Source: UBA6912 sp041611095 (GTDB lineage: Bacteria; Actinomycetota; Acidimicrobiia; Spongiisociales; UBA5794). Taken from it: a stretch of 64,000 nucleotides of DNA. The stretch lies in NCBI GenBank assembly GCA_041611095.1, contig JBFINP010000003.1:77701-141700 (forward strand). The letters run 5' to 3'. The notes under the pieces are model-generated. The model was given only the letters and a program-made list of their open reading frames with translations, was not told the DNA's origin and made no database searches. A program made the translations under genes and the position numbers. Positions 15,935 to 23,538 of the stretch are shown here, piece after piece. How positions within the stretch are numbered: the stretch's first letter is position 1; each line of letters starts with the position of its first letter.

Positions 15935-15988
15935 TTAGCTGCACAATCTGCATTGGATGCTTCTTGTGCATCTTCTGCATCTCATGCA
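15935..15988. repeat. Six tandem 9-bp degenerate repeats upstream of the HTH-PocR regulator
   Basis: Six contiguous 9-mers; units 1, 2, 4, 5 and 6 end in TGCA (the first two in CTGCA) and unit 3 ends in TGCT. The array starts 8 nt upstream of the regulator's ATG and has much lower GC than its surroundings. A spacing of 9-10 bp puts one site per helix turn on the same DNA face, which fits cooperative binding of a small HTH protein, most simply the regulator itself. A TAACGC box next to the ATG could be the -10. Confidence 0.65.
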
Positions 15989-16106
15989 CGCTCGACTAGG
16001 GCCAGAAGTCCCTGCCATGCCCGCGTCGACTTCGGGCGGAATGTTCTGAGGGAGGGCTCGGGCCTGCGGCCGCTCGCCGTCCTCCCTCGGCTGGGCTTCG
16101 CTCGCC

Positions 16107-16556
16107 TCAGCTTGCAGCGGCTACCAGGGCTTGGGGGCAGCGACCGGTGACGCTGAGGCGGTCTGGTGGGGATTGGGCGGGATCTCGGCGTAGGATCAAA
16201 CCGGCGCCGCGTTCCCCCGCACCGGACTCGAGCAGGAGCCATTCGCCGTCGACTTGCTTCTTGGCGATCACATCGTTGCCCGTTCCGACGCAATTCAGTG
16301 CGGTGATCGTCCATCCCTCCGCCTGTGCGACTCCGGCCAGGTCGACGCTCACCTGGTTCCAGTCGCCGATCACGTCGAAGAGCTTCGTGATGGTTCCGCC
16401 GTCGCTGCTCGTGCGCCCGCCTGCAGTTCCGGGGATCTCTACCTCCAAGATCGATTCGCCGCCAAGGGGGTCTGCTGCGCCGAACCCGCTGCAGGCGCTC
16501 ACCAGCGCCGCGACGACCAGGGCACGGGAACGGATCGAGACGGACGGCCGTCGCAT
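16107..16556 (-). CDS. Predicted lipoprotein of unknown function
   Basis: 149 residues from ATG 16556. The N-terminus has arginines, a hydrophobic run and a lipobox (LVSAC), so the protein should be anchored outside the membrane. The mature part contains a small beta-rich domain with GWTITALNCVGTGNDVIAKK and a second cysteine pair candidate (TGRCPQA) near the end. I know no named family for it. It is the third gene of a small operon, 4 nt after the membrane protein gene. An upstream in-frame extension into that gene was rejected because it lacks signal-peptide features. Confidence 0.65.
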   Translation of the reverse strand: MRRPSVSIRSRALVVAALVSACSGFGAADPLGGESILEVEIPGTAGGRTSSDGGTITKLFDVIGDWNQVSVDLAGVAQAEGWTITALNCVGTGNDVIAKKQVDGEWLLLESGAGERGAGLILRRDPAQSPPDRLSVTGRCPQALVAAAS

Positions 16557-16560
16557 GCGG

Positions 16561-16908
16561 TTACCGTCGCCTTCCATGGCGAGCGTCGGCCAGCACCCCG
16601 CCCGCCGAGCCGAGCACGGCAGCGATGATGCCGAACAGGAGCAACGCCCCTGCACCGGGGTCGCCGCCTCCGGCGACGCCGATCGTTGCCGTCACGACGT
16701 AGACGGTGAGCGCGGCGAGACCACCGTCGACGACCGAGCTCTGGTGGCTCAGCCGTCCGGCCACGTAGCCGGCGATGAACAGCGCCAGGTATTGGACGAA
16801 GATCAGAGCTGCGTCGCCCTCGCCCTCCGGTCCAATGACGCCGGTCAACCCGAGCACGATGAAGGTGGCGAGACCGACGCCGAGGCCGGCCATGGCGCCG
16901 AGGATCAC
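16561..16908 (-). CDS. Small four-helix membrane protein of unknown function
   Basis: About 115 residues from GTG 16908; an ATG at 16893 is an alternative. It is made of four hydrophobic helices with Gly-rich packing (GAMAGLGVGLATFIVLGL, then FVQYLALFIAGYVAGRL) and a basic C-terminus. The pattern resembles the TIGR04086/YrzE type of small membrane proteins, but no catalytic motif is seen. It lies 34 nt downstream of the gamma-glutamylcyclotransferase-like gene and immediately upstream of the lipoprotein gene, likely one transcript. Confidence 0.65.
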   Translation of the reverse strand: MILGAMAGLGVGLATFIVLGLTGVIGPEGEGDAALIFVQYLALFIAGYVAGRLSHQSSVVDGGLAALTVYVVTATIGVAGGGDPGAGALLLFGIIAAVLGSAGGVLADARHGRRR

Positions 16909-16942
16909 GGCACCCCAGCCGGGGCGCGGTCCGGCGCCGCGA

Positions 16943-17416
16943 TCAGATGGGGGCGCGGAGATGCTCTTCCAGCCCAGCGATCCAGCCTGCGGGAAGGTTC
17001 CAGTGACGGGAGCCGTCCAGCATGAAGGTGACGTAGTCCGGGCTCGGATCGTGCGATCCGTTCGGCTCTCCGGTGTACACATGCACGGTGACTTGGTGTC
17101 GCCGACCGTTCCGGTCCATCGCCTCGATGAGTTGGGCCTCACGGTTCTCCTCCGCTTCGGCCTCGTCCAGGGCGGCGAACTCGTCCTCCGGGACGAGGAA
17201 CACCGCCCCCCAGACCGTGCTGACGTCATCGGGAGTGACCGACGGCAAACCACCCTCCCAGTCGCCGGAGTCGATTGGCCAGTCGAGCCCGTGCTGCGGC
17301 AGATGAGCGATGAATTGGAACTCGGCACCGGGACTCACCTCGGCCATCCGCGAGGGGGCGATTCGCGCGTTGTATGCGAAGTAGAGCAGAACGGCCTCCT
17401 TGCCTCGGTGGTCCAC
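16943..17416 (-). CDS. Gamma-glutamylcyclotransferase-fold protein
   Basis: Up to 157 residues. LLYFAYNARI near the start, VWGAVFLVPEDEFAALDEAE in the middle and VTVHVYTG match the GGCT/AIG2-like fold, whose members cleave gamma-glutamyl amines to 5-oxoproline or act in related chemistry. The usual YGSN motif is YNAR here, and the catalytic Glu is probably in ALDEAE. The start is uncertain: GTG 17416 opens the frame, but a textbook AAGGAGG lies 5 nt before a CTG at 17389, and homologues normally begin right at the LLYFAY strand. It is first in a three-gene operon. A TACACT box about 18 nt upstream of the GTG may be the promoter. Confidence 0.75.
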   Translation of the reverse strand: MDHRGKEAVLLYFAYNARIAPSRMAEVSPGAEFQFIAHLPQHGLDWPIDSGDWEGGLPSVTPDDVSTVWGAVFLVPEDEFAALDEAEAEENREAQLIEAMDRNGRRHQVTVHVYTGEPNGSHDPSPDYVTFMLDGSRHWNLPAGWIAGLEEHLRAPI

Positions 17417-17529
17417 GGCTGTAAGCGATCGGGGAGTGTAGTTGGAGACTCGCGCGTGTTCGGAGGGAACCGGAACGGCGTCGCCTGCGTCTGATTAGCA
17501 AGTGTCTCCCCACACATGGAGAGCGAATC

Positions 17530-17802
17530 GTGACCCAGACGGTGATGACCCTCGCCGAGTTCCTTCGAGCACCCATCACGCAAGAGCGTCCATGGGTGGT
17601 GTTTGCAGCCTGTCGAGAAGCCGATCCCGACCTGTTCTTTCCCGGTTCGAAGTCCGACGAGGCCGCAGCCAAGGCGCTCTGCGCCATCTGTCCGGTGAAG
17701 GTGGAGTGTCACGAGTACTCGCTGGAGGCCCGGGAGAGCTTCGGTGTGTGGGGCGGCCTGAACGAGAAGCAGCGCCGTCTCGCCCTGCGTCGCAGCGCCT
17801 GA
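17530..17802 (+). CDS. WhiB-family iron-sulfur transcription regulator
   Basis: 90 residues from GTG 17530, preceded by GGAGAG. The four cluster-binding cysteines are present with standard spacing (C28, then C51, C54 and C60 in CAICPVKVEC), followed by the G[VI]WGG turn (GVWGGL, 73-78) and a basic tail (KQRRLALRR) that contacts DNA. Wbl proteins carry a [4Fe-4S] cluster, bind region 4 of the principal sigma factor and respond to redox state or NO; they occur only in Actinobacteria and their phages. Which subfamily this belongs to is not clear from sequence. It is divergent from the GGCT operon. Confidence 0.95.
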   Translation: MTQTVMTLAEFLRAPITQERPWVVFAACREADPDLFFPGSKSDEAAAKALCAICPVKVECHEYSLEARESFGVWGGLNEKQRRLALRRSA

Positions 17803-17847
17803 GCCACGGGACGGCTGTTGCCCGTGGTCGGGATCGGCCGAAACCGG

Positions 17848-17853
17848 TAGCCT
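17848..17853 (+). promoter_or_regulatory. -10 box of a leaderless promoter before the trpD leader ORF
   Basis: TAGCCT exactly 6 nt before GTG 17860. The same spacing recurs at six other genes in this window. Confidence 0.55.
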
Positions 17854-17859
17854 CGCCGG

Positions 17860-17913
17860 GTGCGTCGATCCACACGTCACCTGCCTGAACGTCGCCCCGG
17901 GTCGGAGAATTGA
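17860..17913 (+). CDS. Putative 17-codon leader ORF overlapping the trpD start
   Basis: GTG 17860 opens a 17-residue frame whose TGA stop overlaps the TTG start of trpD (TTGA). It has a TAGCCT box 6 nt upstream and would be translated from a leaderless mRNA. The peptide is rich in Arg (5 of 17) and has no Trp, so it is not a classic trp attenuation peptide. Translational coupling, carrying ribosomes to a weak TTG start, is the simplest role. No homologue can be judged at this length. Confidence 0.45.
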   Translation: MRRSTRHLPERRPGSEN

Positions 17914-18932
17914 CCGAATTCGCGTGGCCGCACGTTCTGGGACGCGTCGTCGCCGGCGAGGCGCTCACCCGCGACGAGGCGCGTGCCGCCATGGCTGAGG
18001 TGATGAGCGGCAACGCCGAGGAGGCCCAGATCGCGGCGCTGGTGACGGCATTGCGGGCGAAGGGCGAGACCAGTGAAGAGATCACCGGGATGGTGCAGGC
18101 CATGCTCGACGCCGCGGTGACCGTCGATGTCGGCGACGAGGTCGTGGATCTCGTGGGGACGGGCGGGGACCGCTCGGGGACGTTCAACATCTCGACGACC
18201 GCGGCCTTCATCGCTGCCGGGGCCGGAGTGAAGATCGCCAAGCATGGCAACCGTGCCGCCTCGTCACGAACCGGCTCGGCGGATCTGCTCGAAGCGCTCG
18301 GCATCGACATCGAATTGAAACCGGAGGCGACCGTCGAGATGATCCGTACGCTCGGCTTCGGTTTCTTCTTCGCTCCCATGTATCACCCGGCTATGCGCCA
18401 TGCCGCCCCGGTTCGCCGCAGTCTCGGGTTCCGGACGGTCTTCAACGTGCTCGGTCCGTTGTGCAACCCGGCTCGGGCGACCCGGTACGCCGTGGGTGTC
18501 GCCGACCCCGAGCTCGCCCCCCGGATGATCGAGGTGCTGCGGAACACCGGCGCCGACATGGCCTTCGTGTTTCACGGCGAGGACGGGCTCGACGAGCTCA
18601 CGACCACGTGTCCCTCCTACATCTACCGACTTCTCGACGGGGAGATAACCCACGCGGAGTTCACGCCGGAGGATTTCGGCGTGGCGCGGGCTGCGCCCGA
18701 GGATCTGCTCGGAGGCGACGTCGAGACGAACCGAGACATCACGCTGGGGATCTTGCGCGGCGAACCCGGCCCGAAGCGGGACATCGCCCTCGTCAACGCG
18801 GCGCCCGCCATCGCCGCCGCTGGCCTCGCCGACGGCTTCACCGAGGCGATGCAGCTCGCCATCCAGGCCCTCGATTCGGGTGAGGCCCTCGCCGTCTTGG
18901 ACCGGGCGGTCGCCTTCTCGCACGGAGGCTGA
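17910..18932 (+). CDS. trpD: Anthranilate phosphoribosyltransferase
   Basis: 340 residues. TrpD transfers the phosphoribosyl group of PRPP to anthranilate in tryptophan synthesis. The glycine-rich PRPP site VGTGGDRSGTFNIST (about 83-97), KHGNRAASSRTGSAD and the FNVLGPLCNPA motif are all intact, and the length is normal. The start is TTG with GGAG only 2 nt upstream, too close for good initiation, which fits coupling to the overlapping leader ORF. It is the only trp gene in the window. The next gene, an acyl-CoA ligase, starts directly at the trpD stop (TGAGTG), so the two are co-transcribed although metabolically unrelated. Confidence 0.95.
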   Translation: MTEFAWPHVLGRVVAGEALTRDEARAAMAEVMSGNAEEAQIAALVTALRAKGETSEEITGMVQAMLDAAVTVDVGDEVVDLVGTGGDRSGTFNISTTAAFIAAGAGVKIAKHGNRAASSRTGSADLLEALGIDIELKPEATVEMIRTLGFGFFFAPMYHPAMRHAAPVRRSLGFRTVFNVLGPLCNPARATRYAVGVADPELAPRMIEVLRNTGADMAFVFHGEDGLDELTTTCPSYIYRLLDGEITHAEFTPEDFGVARAAPEDLLGGDVETNRDITLGILRGEPGPKRDIALVNAAPAIAAAGLADGFTEAMQLAIQALDSGEALAVLDRAVAFSHGG

Positions 18933-20627
18933 GTGGTCGCCACCCCCTGGCGTGCGTTGTACCCGCCGGGCGTCCCGCCCGACGTCGAGTGGCCCCGAGT
19001 GCGCCTCGACGAGCTCTTGTCTGCAACGGCGTCGGCAATGCCCGGTCATGCGGCTCTCGTGTTCTTCGACCGGCAGGTCACCTACGCCGAGCTGGAGCGG
19101 GAGGTCGATCGTATGGCACGGGCGCTCGGTGACCTGGGCCTGGCGGAGGGCGACCGCGTCTCGGTGATGCTCCCCAACTGCCCCCAGCTCGTCATCGCCT
19201 ACGAGGCGGTTTGGCGCTGTGGAGCGGTGATAGTGCCGACCAACCCTCTCTACACACCCGCCGAGTTCGAGCACCAGGCCACGGACGCGGGATCGCGCAT
19301 CGCCATCGTGCTCTCCAACATGTACGAGCGTGTCGCCACGGTCCGTGACCACACGCTCCTCGAGCACGTCGTGGTTGCGAACATCAAGGACTACTTCAAG
19401 GGTCCGATGAAGGCGCTCTTCACCATGTTGCGAGAGAAGCGCGACGGGCACCGGGTCGACCTGCCCGACGACGGGCGCACGCACCGATGGAGTGAGGTCA
19501 TCGCCGCCGCGGCGGGCCCTCCGCCCGTGTCAGACGTGGATTCGGCGACGACGGCGGTCCTCATGTACACAGGAGGAACCACAGGCGTGCCCAAGGCGGC
19601 GTGCCTCAGCCACGACAACCTCAACGCCAACGCTCATCAGGTGATGGCGTTCGTCCCCGAGCTTCGGAATGGCGAGGAGGTGGTGCTGAGCGCCGTGCCT
19701 CTGACCCATGCCTACGGCATCACCGTGTCCTTGAACTTGGCGGTGCTGGGCGGGTTCTCCCAGGTCCTCGTGCCCGACCCCCGGGATCTCGGGGGTCTCC
19801 TCGCTGTCATCGACGAGCAGCACCCCACCGTGTTTCCCGGCGTTCCCACGCTCTACGCGGCCATCGCACGCCATCGCCATGCCCAGAGCGGCAGGTACGA
19901 CGTGTCGTCGATCTCCTACTGCATCTCGGGCGCGGCTCCGCTGCCGGCGGACGTCCACCGTGCGTTCACAGAGGTCACCGGTGCACGTCTCGTCGAGGGC
20001 TACGGCTTGTCGGAGGCCTCGCCGGTGACGCACTGCAACCCGATCGACGACGAGTCGGTGGGATCGATCGGCGTGCCGCTGCCCGGGACCGTCGCCAAGG
20101 TCGTCGACCAGGAAACCGAGTCACGGGAGGTCCTCGTTGGAGATGCGGGGGTGCTGTGCGTCTCCGGCCCTCAGGTCATGTCCGGTTATTGGAACCAGCC
20201 GGCGGAGACGGCGGCGACGTTGCGAACCCACGATGACGGTGTGACCTGGCTGCACACCGGCGATGTCGCGGTGATGGACGAACAGGGAAGGTTCGTCATC
20301 GTCGACCGCAAGAAGGACATGATCCTCGGCTCAGGGGGATTCAACGTCTATCCCCGTGAGGTCGAGGACGTCCTCTACACCCACCCGGCCGTGGCCGCCG
20401 CCGGAGTGATCGGAGTGCCGCCGGGCGAGGCCAACCAGCGGGTCAAGGCGTTCGTGGTGCTCGTCCCGGGTGCGCATGCGACCGCCGACGAGCTCGTGGA
20501 GCATTGTCGGGACCGGCTTGCCCGGTACAAGGTCCCACGCCAGATCGAGTTCCGAGACGAGCTGCCGACGTCGTTCGTCGGCAAGGTGCTCCGTCGCAAG
20601 CTGGTGGACGAGCCCACAGACTCGTGA
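18933..20627 (+). CDS. AMP-dependent acyl-CoA ligase, FadD-like
   Basis: 564 residues of the adenylate-forming superfamily. It has the P-loop-like MYTGGTTGVPK (211-221), GYGLSEASPVTHCNP, LHTGDVAVMDEQG, the hinge DRKKDMI and the C-terminal catalytic Lys in SFVGKVLRRK (about 553). These enzymes activate a carboxylic acid with ATP and load it on CoA; overall similarity is to long-chain fatty acid ligases, but chain length cannot be told. GTG 18933 abuts the trpD stop without overlap. Confidence 0.9.
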   Translation: MVATPWRALYPPGVPPDVEWPRVRLDELLSATASAMPGHAALVFFDRQVTYAELEREVDRMARALGDLGLAEGDRVSVMLPNCPQLVIAYEAVWRCGAVIVPTNPLYTPAEFEHQATDAGSRIAIVLSNMYERVATVRDHTLLEHVVVANIKDYFKGPMKALFTMLREKRDGHRVDLPDDGRTHRWSEVIAAAAGPPPVSDVDSATTAVLMYTGGTTGVPKAACLSHDNLNANAHQVMAFVPELRNGEEVVLSAVPLTHAYGITVSLNLAVLGGFSQVLVPDPRDLGGLLAVIDEQHPTVFPGVPTLYAAIARHRHAQSGRYDVSSISYCISGAAPLPADVHRAFTEVTGARLVEGYGLSEASPVTHCNPIDDESVGSIGVPLPGTVAKVVDQETESREVLVGDAGVLCVSGPQVMSGYWNQPAETAATLRTHDDGVTWLHTGDVAVMDEQGRFVIVDRKKDMILGSGGFNVYPREVEDVLYTHPAVAAAGVIGVPPGEANQRVKAFVVLVPGAHATADELVEHCRDRLARYKVPRQIEFRDELPTSFVGKVLRRKLVDEPTDS

Positions 20628-20677
20628 ACAATCGGTGAAACCGCCGCGCTGGGGTTCCGACAGTCCCGGCCGACGGT

Positions 20678-20683
20678 TAAGGT
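20678..20683 (+). promoter_or_regulatory. -10 box before the thioredoxin-like selenoprotein candidate
   Basis: TAAGGT, 9 nt before ATG 20693, with TTCCGA 17 bp further upstream as a weak -35. No ribosome-binding site is present, so a very short or absent leader is likely. Confidence 0.5.
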
Positions 20684-20692
20684 CGTGGCTCG

Positions 20693-21328
20693 ATGAAGAG
20701 GTTGTCGTTGCTCCTGATCGCGCTCGCGCTCGCCGCCGCGGCGTGCGGTGGCGCCTCGTCGACCACCGAGGTCGACGATGGTGCGACGGCGACGCCGAGC
20801 GTTCCGGCGCCGGCTACGACCGCCGCCGAAGCGCCCGGCACGGCTGTCGCCGAGGAGGCCGATTCGGCAACCACGACGGTCGACGGCGACGCCGGAAGCG
20901 TCGCCCCCGAGCTCGACGGCCCTCCGGCGCCCGATTTCACGCTTGCTCTCGCCGACGGGGGCGAGTTCGTGTTGAGCGCCGAGCAGAAGCCGGTGTATCT
21001 GGTCTTCTGGGCAGAGTGGTGATCGACCTGTCGGCGGGAGTTGCCCGTCGTCGCTGAAGTCGCCGAGGACTACGGCGACCAGGTCGTCTTCCTGGGCGTC
21101 GCCGGCCGCGCCGAGCTCGACCGCACGGCGGCCCGGGCCGATGAGCTCTTCCAGGATCGGCTGCTGTGGGGCCTCGACGACTCGATCTGGGACCTCTACG
21201 GCGTGCCCTACCAGCCGGTGACCTTCCTCATCACAGGGAACGACGTGATCGTCGACGGGTGGCCCGGCATCATGGAGGAGGCCGAGTTGCGCAGCCGCAT
21301 CGACACCTTGCTCGAGCTCTCCGCCTGA
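20693..21328 (+). CDS. Thioredoxin-like lipoprotein with an in-frame UGA at the active-site Cys (candidate selenoprotein)
   Basis: Read through the TGA at 21020-21022, this is one 211-residue protein. It has a lipoprotein signal (Cys18 in AAAAC), an Ala/Thr-rich linker and a TlpA/thioredoxin domain from about residue 78. The active site is WAEW-UGA-STC: residue 110 falls exactly on the first Cys of CxxC, giving UxxC. The fold continues in the same frame through RRELPVVAEVAEDYG, the cis-proline strand YQPVTFLI and a C-terminal helix ending at a normal stop. A Cys homologue in this window (34166-34657) has WASWCVPC at the same place. With recoding it would be an envelope thiol-selenide oxidoreductase. 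Without it only a 109-residue fragment would form. A nonsense mutation of a Cys codon is the alternative. Confidence 0.8.
21020..21050 (+). promoter_or_regulatory. Recoded UGA codon and SECIS-like stem-loop
   Basis: The UGA (21020-21022) is followed after 9 nt by a hairpin CGGCGGG-AGTTG-CCCGTCG (21032-21050): seven base pairs including one G-U, and a 5-nt loop with G in the second position. The loop starts 16 nt after the UGA, inside the range known for bacterial SECIS elements that recruit SelB. The hairpin lies within the coding sequence, as bacterial SECIS elements do. Confidence 0.65.
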
Positions 21329-21378
21329 CGCACGGCGGCCCTCCCGTCGCGATCGTCGGCTTCCTCGCCACGGGCCAC

Positions 21379-21384
21379 TAGCGT
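21379..21384 (+). promoter_or_regulatory. Possible -10 box of the MoxR-type operon
   Basis: TAGCGT, 39 nt before ATG 21424. It would give a leader of about 33 nt. No clear -35 is present. Confidence 0.35.
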
Positions 21385-21423
21385 CCCCTTCGTCGGGAAC
21401 CCGACCGACTGATCGGGCGTCTC

Positions 21424-23538
21424 ATGGGTGTGCGAATGTCAGCTCGGCTCTTGGTTGCGGCGCTGCTCGTCGGAGTCGGCGCCTCCTCCGCGTTGGCGGC
21501 CGAGGAGCCGGCGCCGGCCGCCGGCGGTCCGGTGACGATGTCGGTGTCGGTGGGCCTGTCCGGCTACGTCGATCCCGAGCGACCCCTGCGCGTGGCCGTG
21601 GAGCTCAGCGCCAGCTCCCTGGTCGTGGGCACGCTGGAACTCGACTTCGGCGGGCGAGTCACGACGGCGGTCGAAGTGCCCGCCGGGAGCGTGAAACGCT
21701 ACGAGTTGGAGGGTCCGCCCCCGCTCACCCGACGGCAGCTCACGGTTCGCCTCACCTCCGAAGATGGCGCCGAGATGGCATCGGAGGCCATCCGGCTGCA
21801 AGTACCCGCCGACGAGATGCTCGTCGGCATGCTCGATGCCGGTGCGCTCGAGACTGCGTTGCGCTCGGCACGTTCGACTCCCTTGCAACGCGAGGTCAGC
21901 CCCATCGGAGTCACCCCGTCGGACGCGTCGGCCCTGGCGCCGTTGAGCTACGCCATCGTCGGGCCCGGTGGGCTCGGCGGCTTCGATGCCGCTGCCATCG
22001 GAGCTCTGGTCCAATGGGTCGAGGAAGGGGGACGCATCTACGGTACGGCAGCCGATATCGGCCGGTTGGACATCGAGGGTGCGTCGCAAGCCCTCGGCTC
22101 GACCGGGCTGCTCGTCACACGAGTGGGGGCCGGCGAAGTCGGTGTGCTGGATCGACCGGATGACCTCTCGGTGGACACCTGGAGCGCGATCTTGCGAGAT
22201 CGACCCGGAGCGACCCGAATCGTCGACCAGTCGCGCCAGGATTCCTCGCTGGCCCTGGTCTCGGCAGCCTCCGCTGGCCAGGATGCATCGGTTCCTGCAT
22301 TGCCGTGGCTCTTGTTCGGCATCGTGCTCTTCATCCTGCTGGTGGGACCCGTCAACTTCCTGGTACTGCGCTCGATGAACCGCCCAGAGTGGGCGTGGGT
22401 CACGGTGCCGCTGCTCAGCGTCGGGTTCCTCGTGGCCTTCTGGATGGTGGGGCGGTCGCAACTGCCCGACTTCTCGGCGACTCATGCGCTCGTCACGATC
22501 GACAACGGCGGCCAGACATCGAGCCGGGCAGGCGTGGTCGTTCAGGTCGAGTCGGCGGGGGACCACGTCATGGCGCTCGAGGAGGGATGGCGCGCTTTCC
22601 CGTCGGCCAGGTCGATAGGGGGCGGCGTGGTGTCCGGGGACGTGGGCGACGCCGGCGTGGAGTTCACGCTCGAGGATCTCGGCGTCGGCACCGTCGAGCT
22701 GGCCTGGGACGACGAGGAGGTGGCGCTCGACGCCGCCGTGGAGACGACCACGCTGGTCTCGGGCACGAACGCCCTCGAGGTCACCGTGACGAACCGCTCG
22801 CCGTGGACGCTGTGGGCCTGGGGCGCAGTCGTCAACGGTGTCGGCTTCAACGGTACGGGGTCGCTGGCTCCGGGCGCCTCGGGCACGGTGACCGTACGTA
22901 GCTCCTTCAGCCGGGTCGCTTACGAGCCGGTGATCTCCGAAGCCGTCGCCCGACGCCCGTTCGACGCCGACAACCCGGCAGGGACCTACAACGTGGTCTA
23001 CCCGCTCGCCACCTTCGCCGAGAGCGAGGCTCCCGCACTGCGCGACCGCGGCGCCTATGTGTTCGGTCTCACCGATGAAAGGGACTTGGACGTCCAGATG
23101 GATGGCCGCACCGCACCGGCGCCGGGGACGGCCCTGTTCGTCAAGCGCTTCCGATTGCCCGAGACGGCAGCCGCGGCACTCGGCGGGGTGCGTCCCGAGG
23201 TGCTGTCGGTGGTAGGGGCGTCGAGCGTCGAACGTTACGGGGACGAGATCTACGCCTACGGCGCCGATGAGCTGTATTTCCTCTACGAGGTGCCGGCGGC
23301 TGCGCCGAGCCGGGCCGAGATCAATCCATCATTCACGGCTCTCGATGACGTTGCCGTTTTCGACTGGGCCGCCGGGGAGTTCTCGAGGTTCGAGTGGGGC
23401 CAGGCGTTCACGGTGGACGACGTGGCCTCGGCGAGCGGCGAGATCGTCATCCGGGCCCGGGTCCCGGCCGACTCCGAGCGCTTCTTCGACGAGTCGATCA
23501 CGTTGGGACGGTTCGCCCTGAGGTGGGTTGACGCATGA
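21424..23538 (+). CDS. Exported membrane-anchored protein of unknown function, first gene of the MoxR operon
   Basis: 704 residues. There is a signal peptide (residues 5-26), a beta-rich extracellular region, a segment around 135-270 that resembles a GATase-like fold (YAIVGPGGL, then IGALVQWVEEGGRIYG), two adjoining transmembrane helices at about 296-345 (LPWLLFGIVLFILLVGPVNF and a following one), then a second large extracellular region of beta type. This layout recurs in proteins encoded with ABC-2 exporters and MoxR/VWA clusters, with no known biochemical role. Its stop overlaps the ABC ATPase start (ATGA). An ATG at 21436 is an alternative start. Confidence 0.7.
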   Translation: MGVRMSARLLVAALLVGVGASSALAAEEPAPAAGGPVTMSVSVGLSGYVDPERPLRVAVELSASSLVVGTLELDFGGRVTTAVEVPAGSVKRYELEGPPPLTRRQLTVRLTSEDGAEMASEAIRLQVPADEMLVGMLDAGALETALRSARSTPLQREVSPIGVTPSDASALAPLSYAIVGPGGLGGFDAAAIGALVQWVEEGGRIYGTAADIGRLDIEGASQALGSTGLLVTRVGAGEVGVLDRPDDLSVDTWSAILRDRPGATRIVDQSRQDSSLALVSAASAGQDASVPALPWLLFGIVLFILLVGPVNFLVLRSMNRPEWAWVTVPLLSVGFLVAFWMVGRSQLPDFSATHALVTIDNGGQTSSRAGVVVQVESAGDHVMALEEGWRAFPSARSIGGGVVSGDVGDAGVEFTLEDLGVGTVELAWDDEEVALDAAVETTTLVSGTNALEVTVTNRSPWTLWAWGAVVNGVGFNGTGSLAPGASGTVTVRSSFSRVAYEPVISEAVARRPFDADNPAGTYNVVYPLATFAESEAPALRDRGAYVFGLTDERDLDVQMDGRTAPAPGTALFVKRFRLPETAAAALGGVRPEVLSVVGASSVERYGDEIYAYGADELYFLYEVPAAAPSRAEINPSFTALDDVAVFDWAAGEFSRFEWGQAFTVDDVASASGEIVIRARVPADSERFFDESITLGRFALRWVDA

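Noticed and set aside
17860..17913. Classic tryptophan attenuator before trpD
   Set aside because: The leader ORF has no Trp codons and overlaps the trpD start, leaving no room for terminator/antiterminator hairpins.
20693..21022. The thioredoxin-like gene as a simple nonsense pseudogene
   Set aside because: The stop falls exactly on the catalytic Cys, the fold downstream is intact in the same frame, and a SECIS-like hairpin follows. Selenocysteine is the better explanation, although raw reads and selABCD should confirm it.
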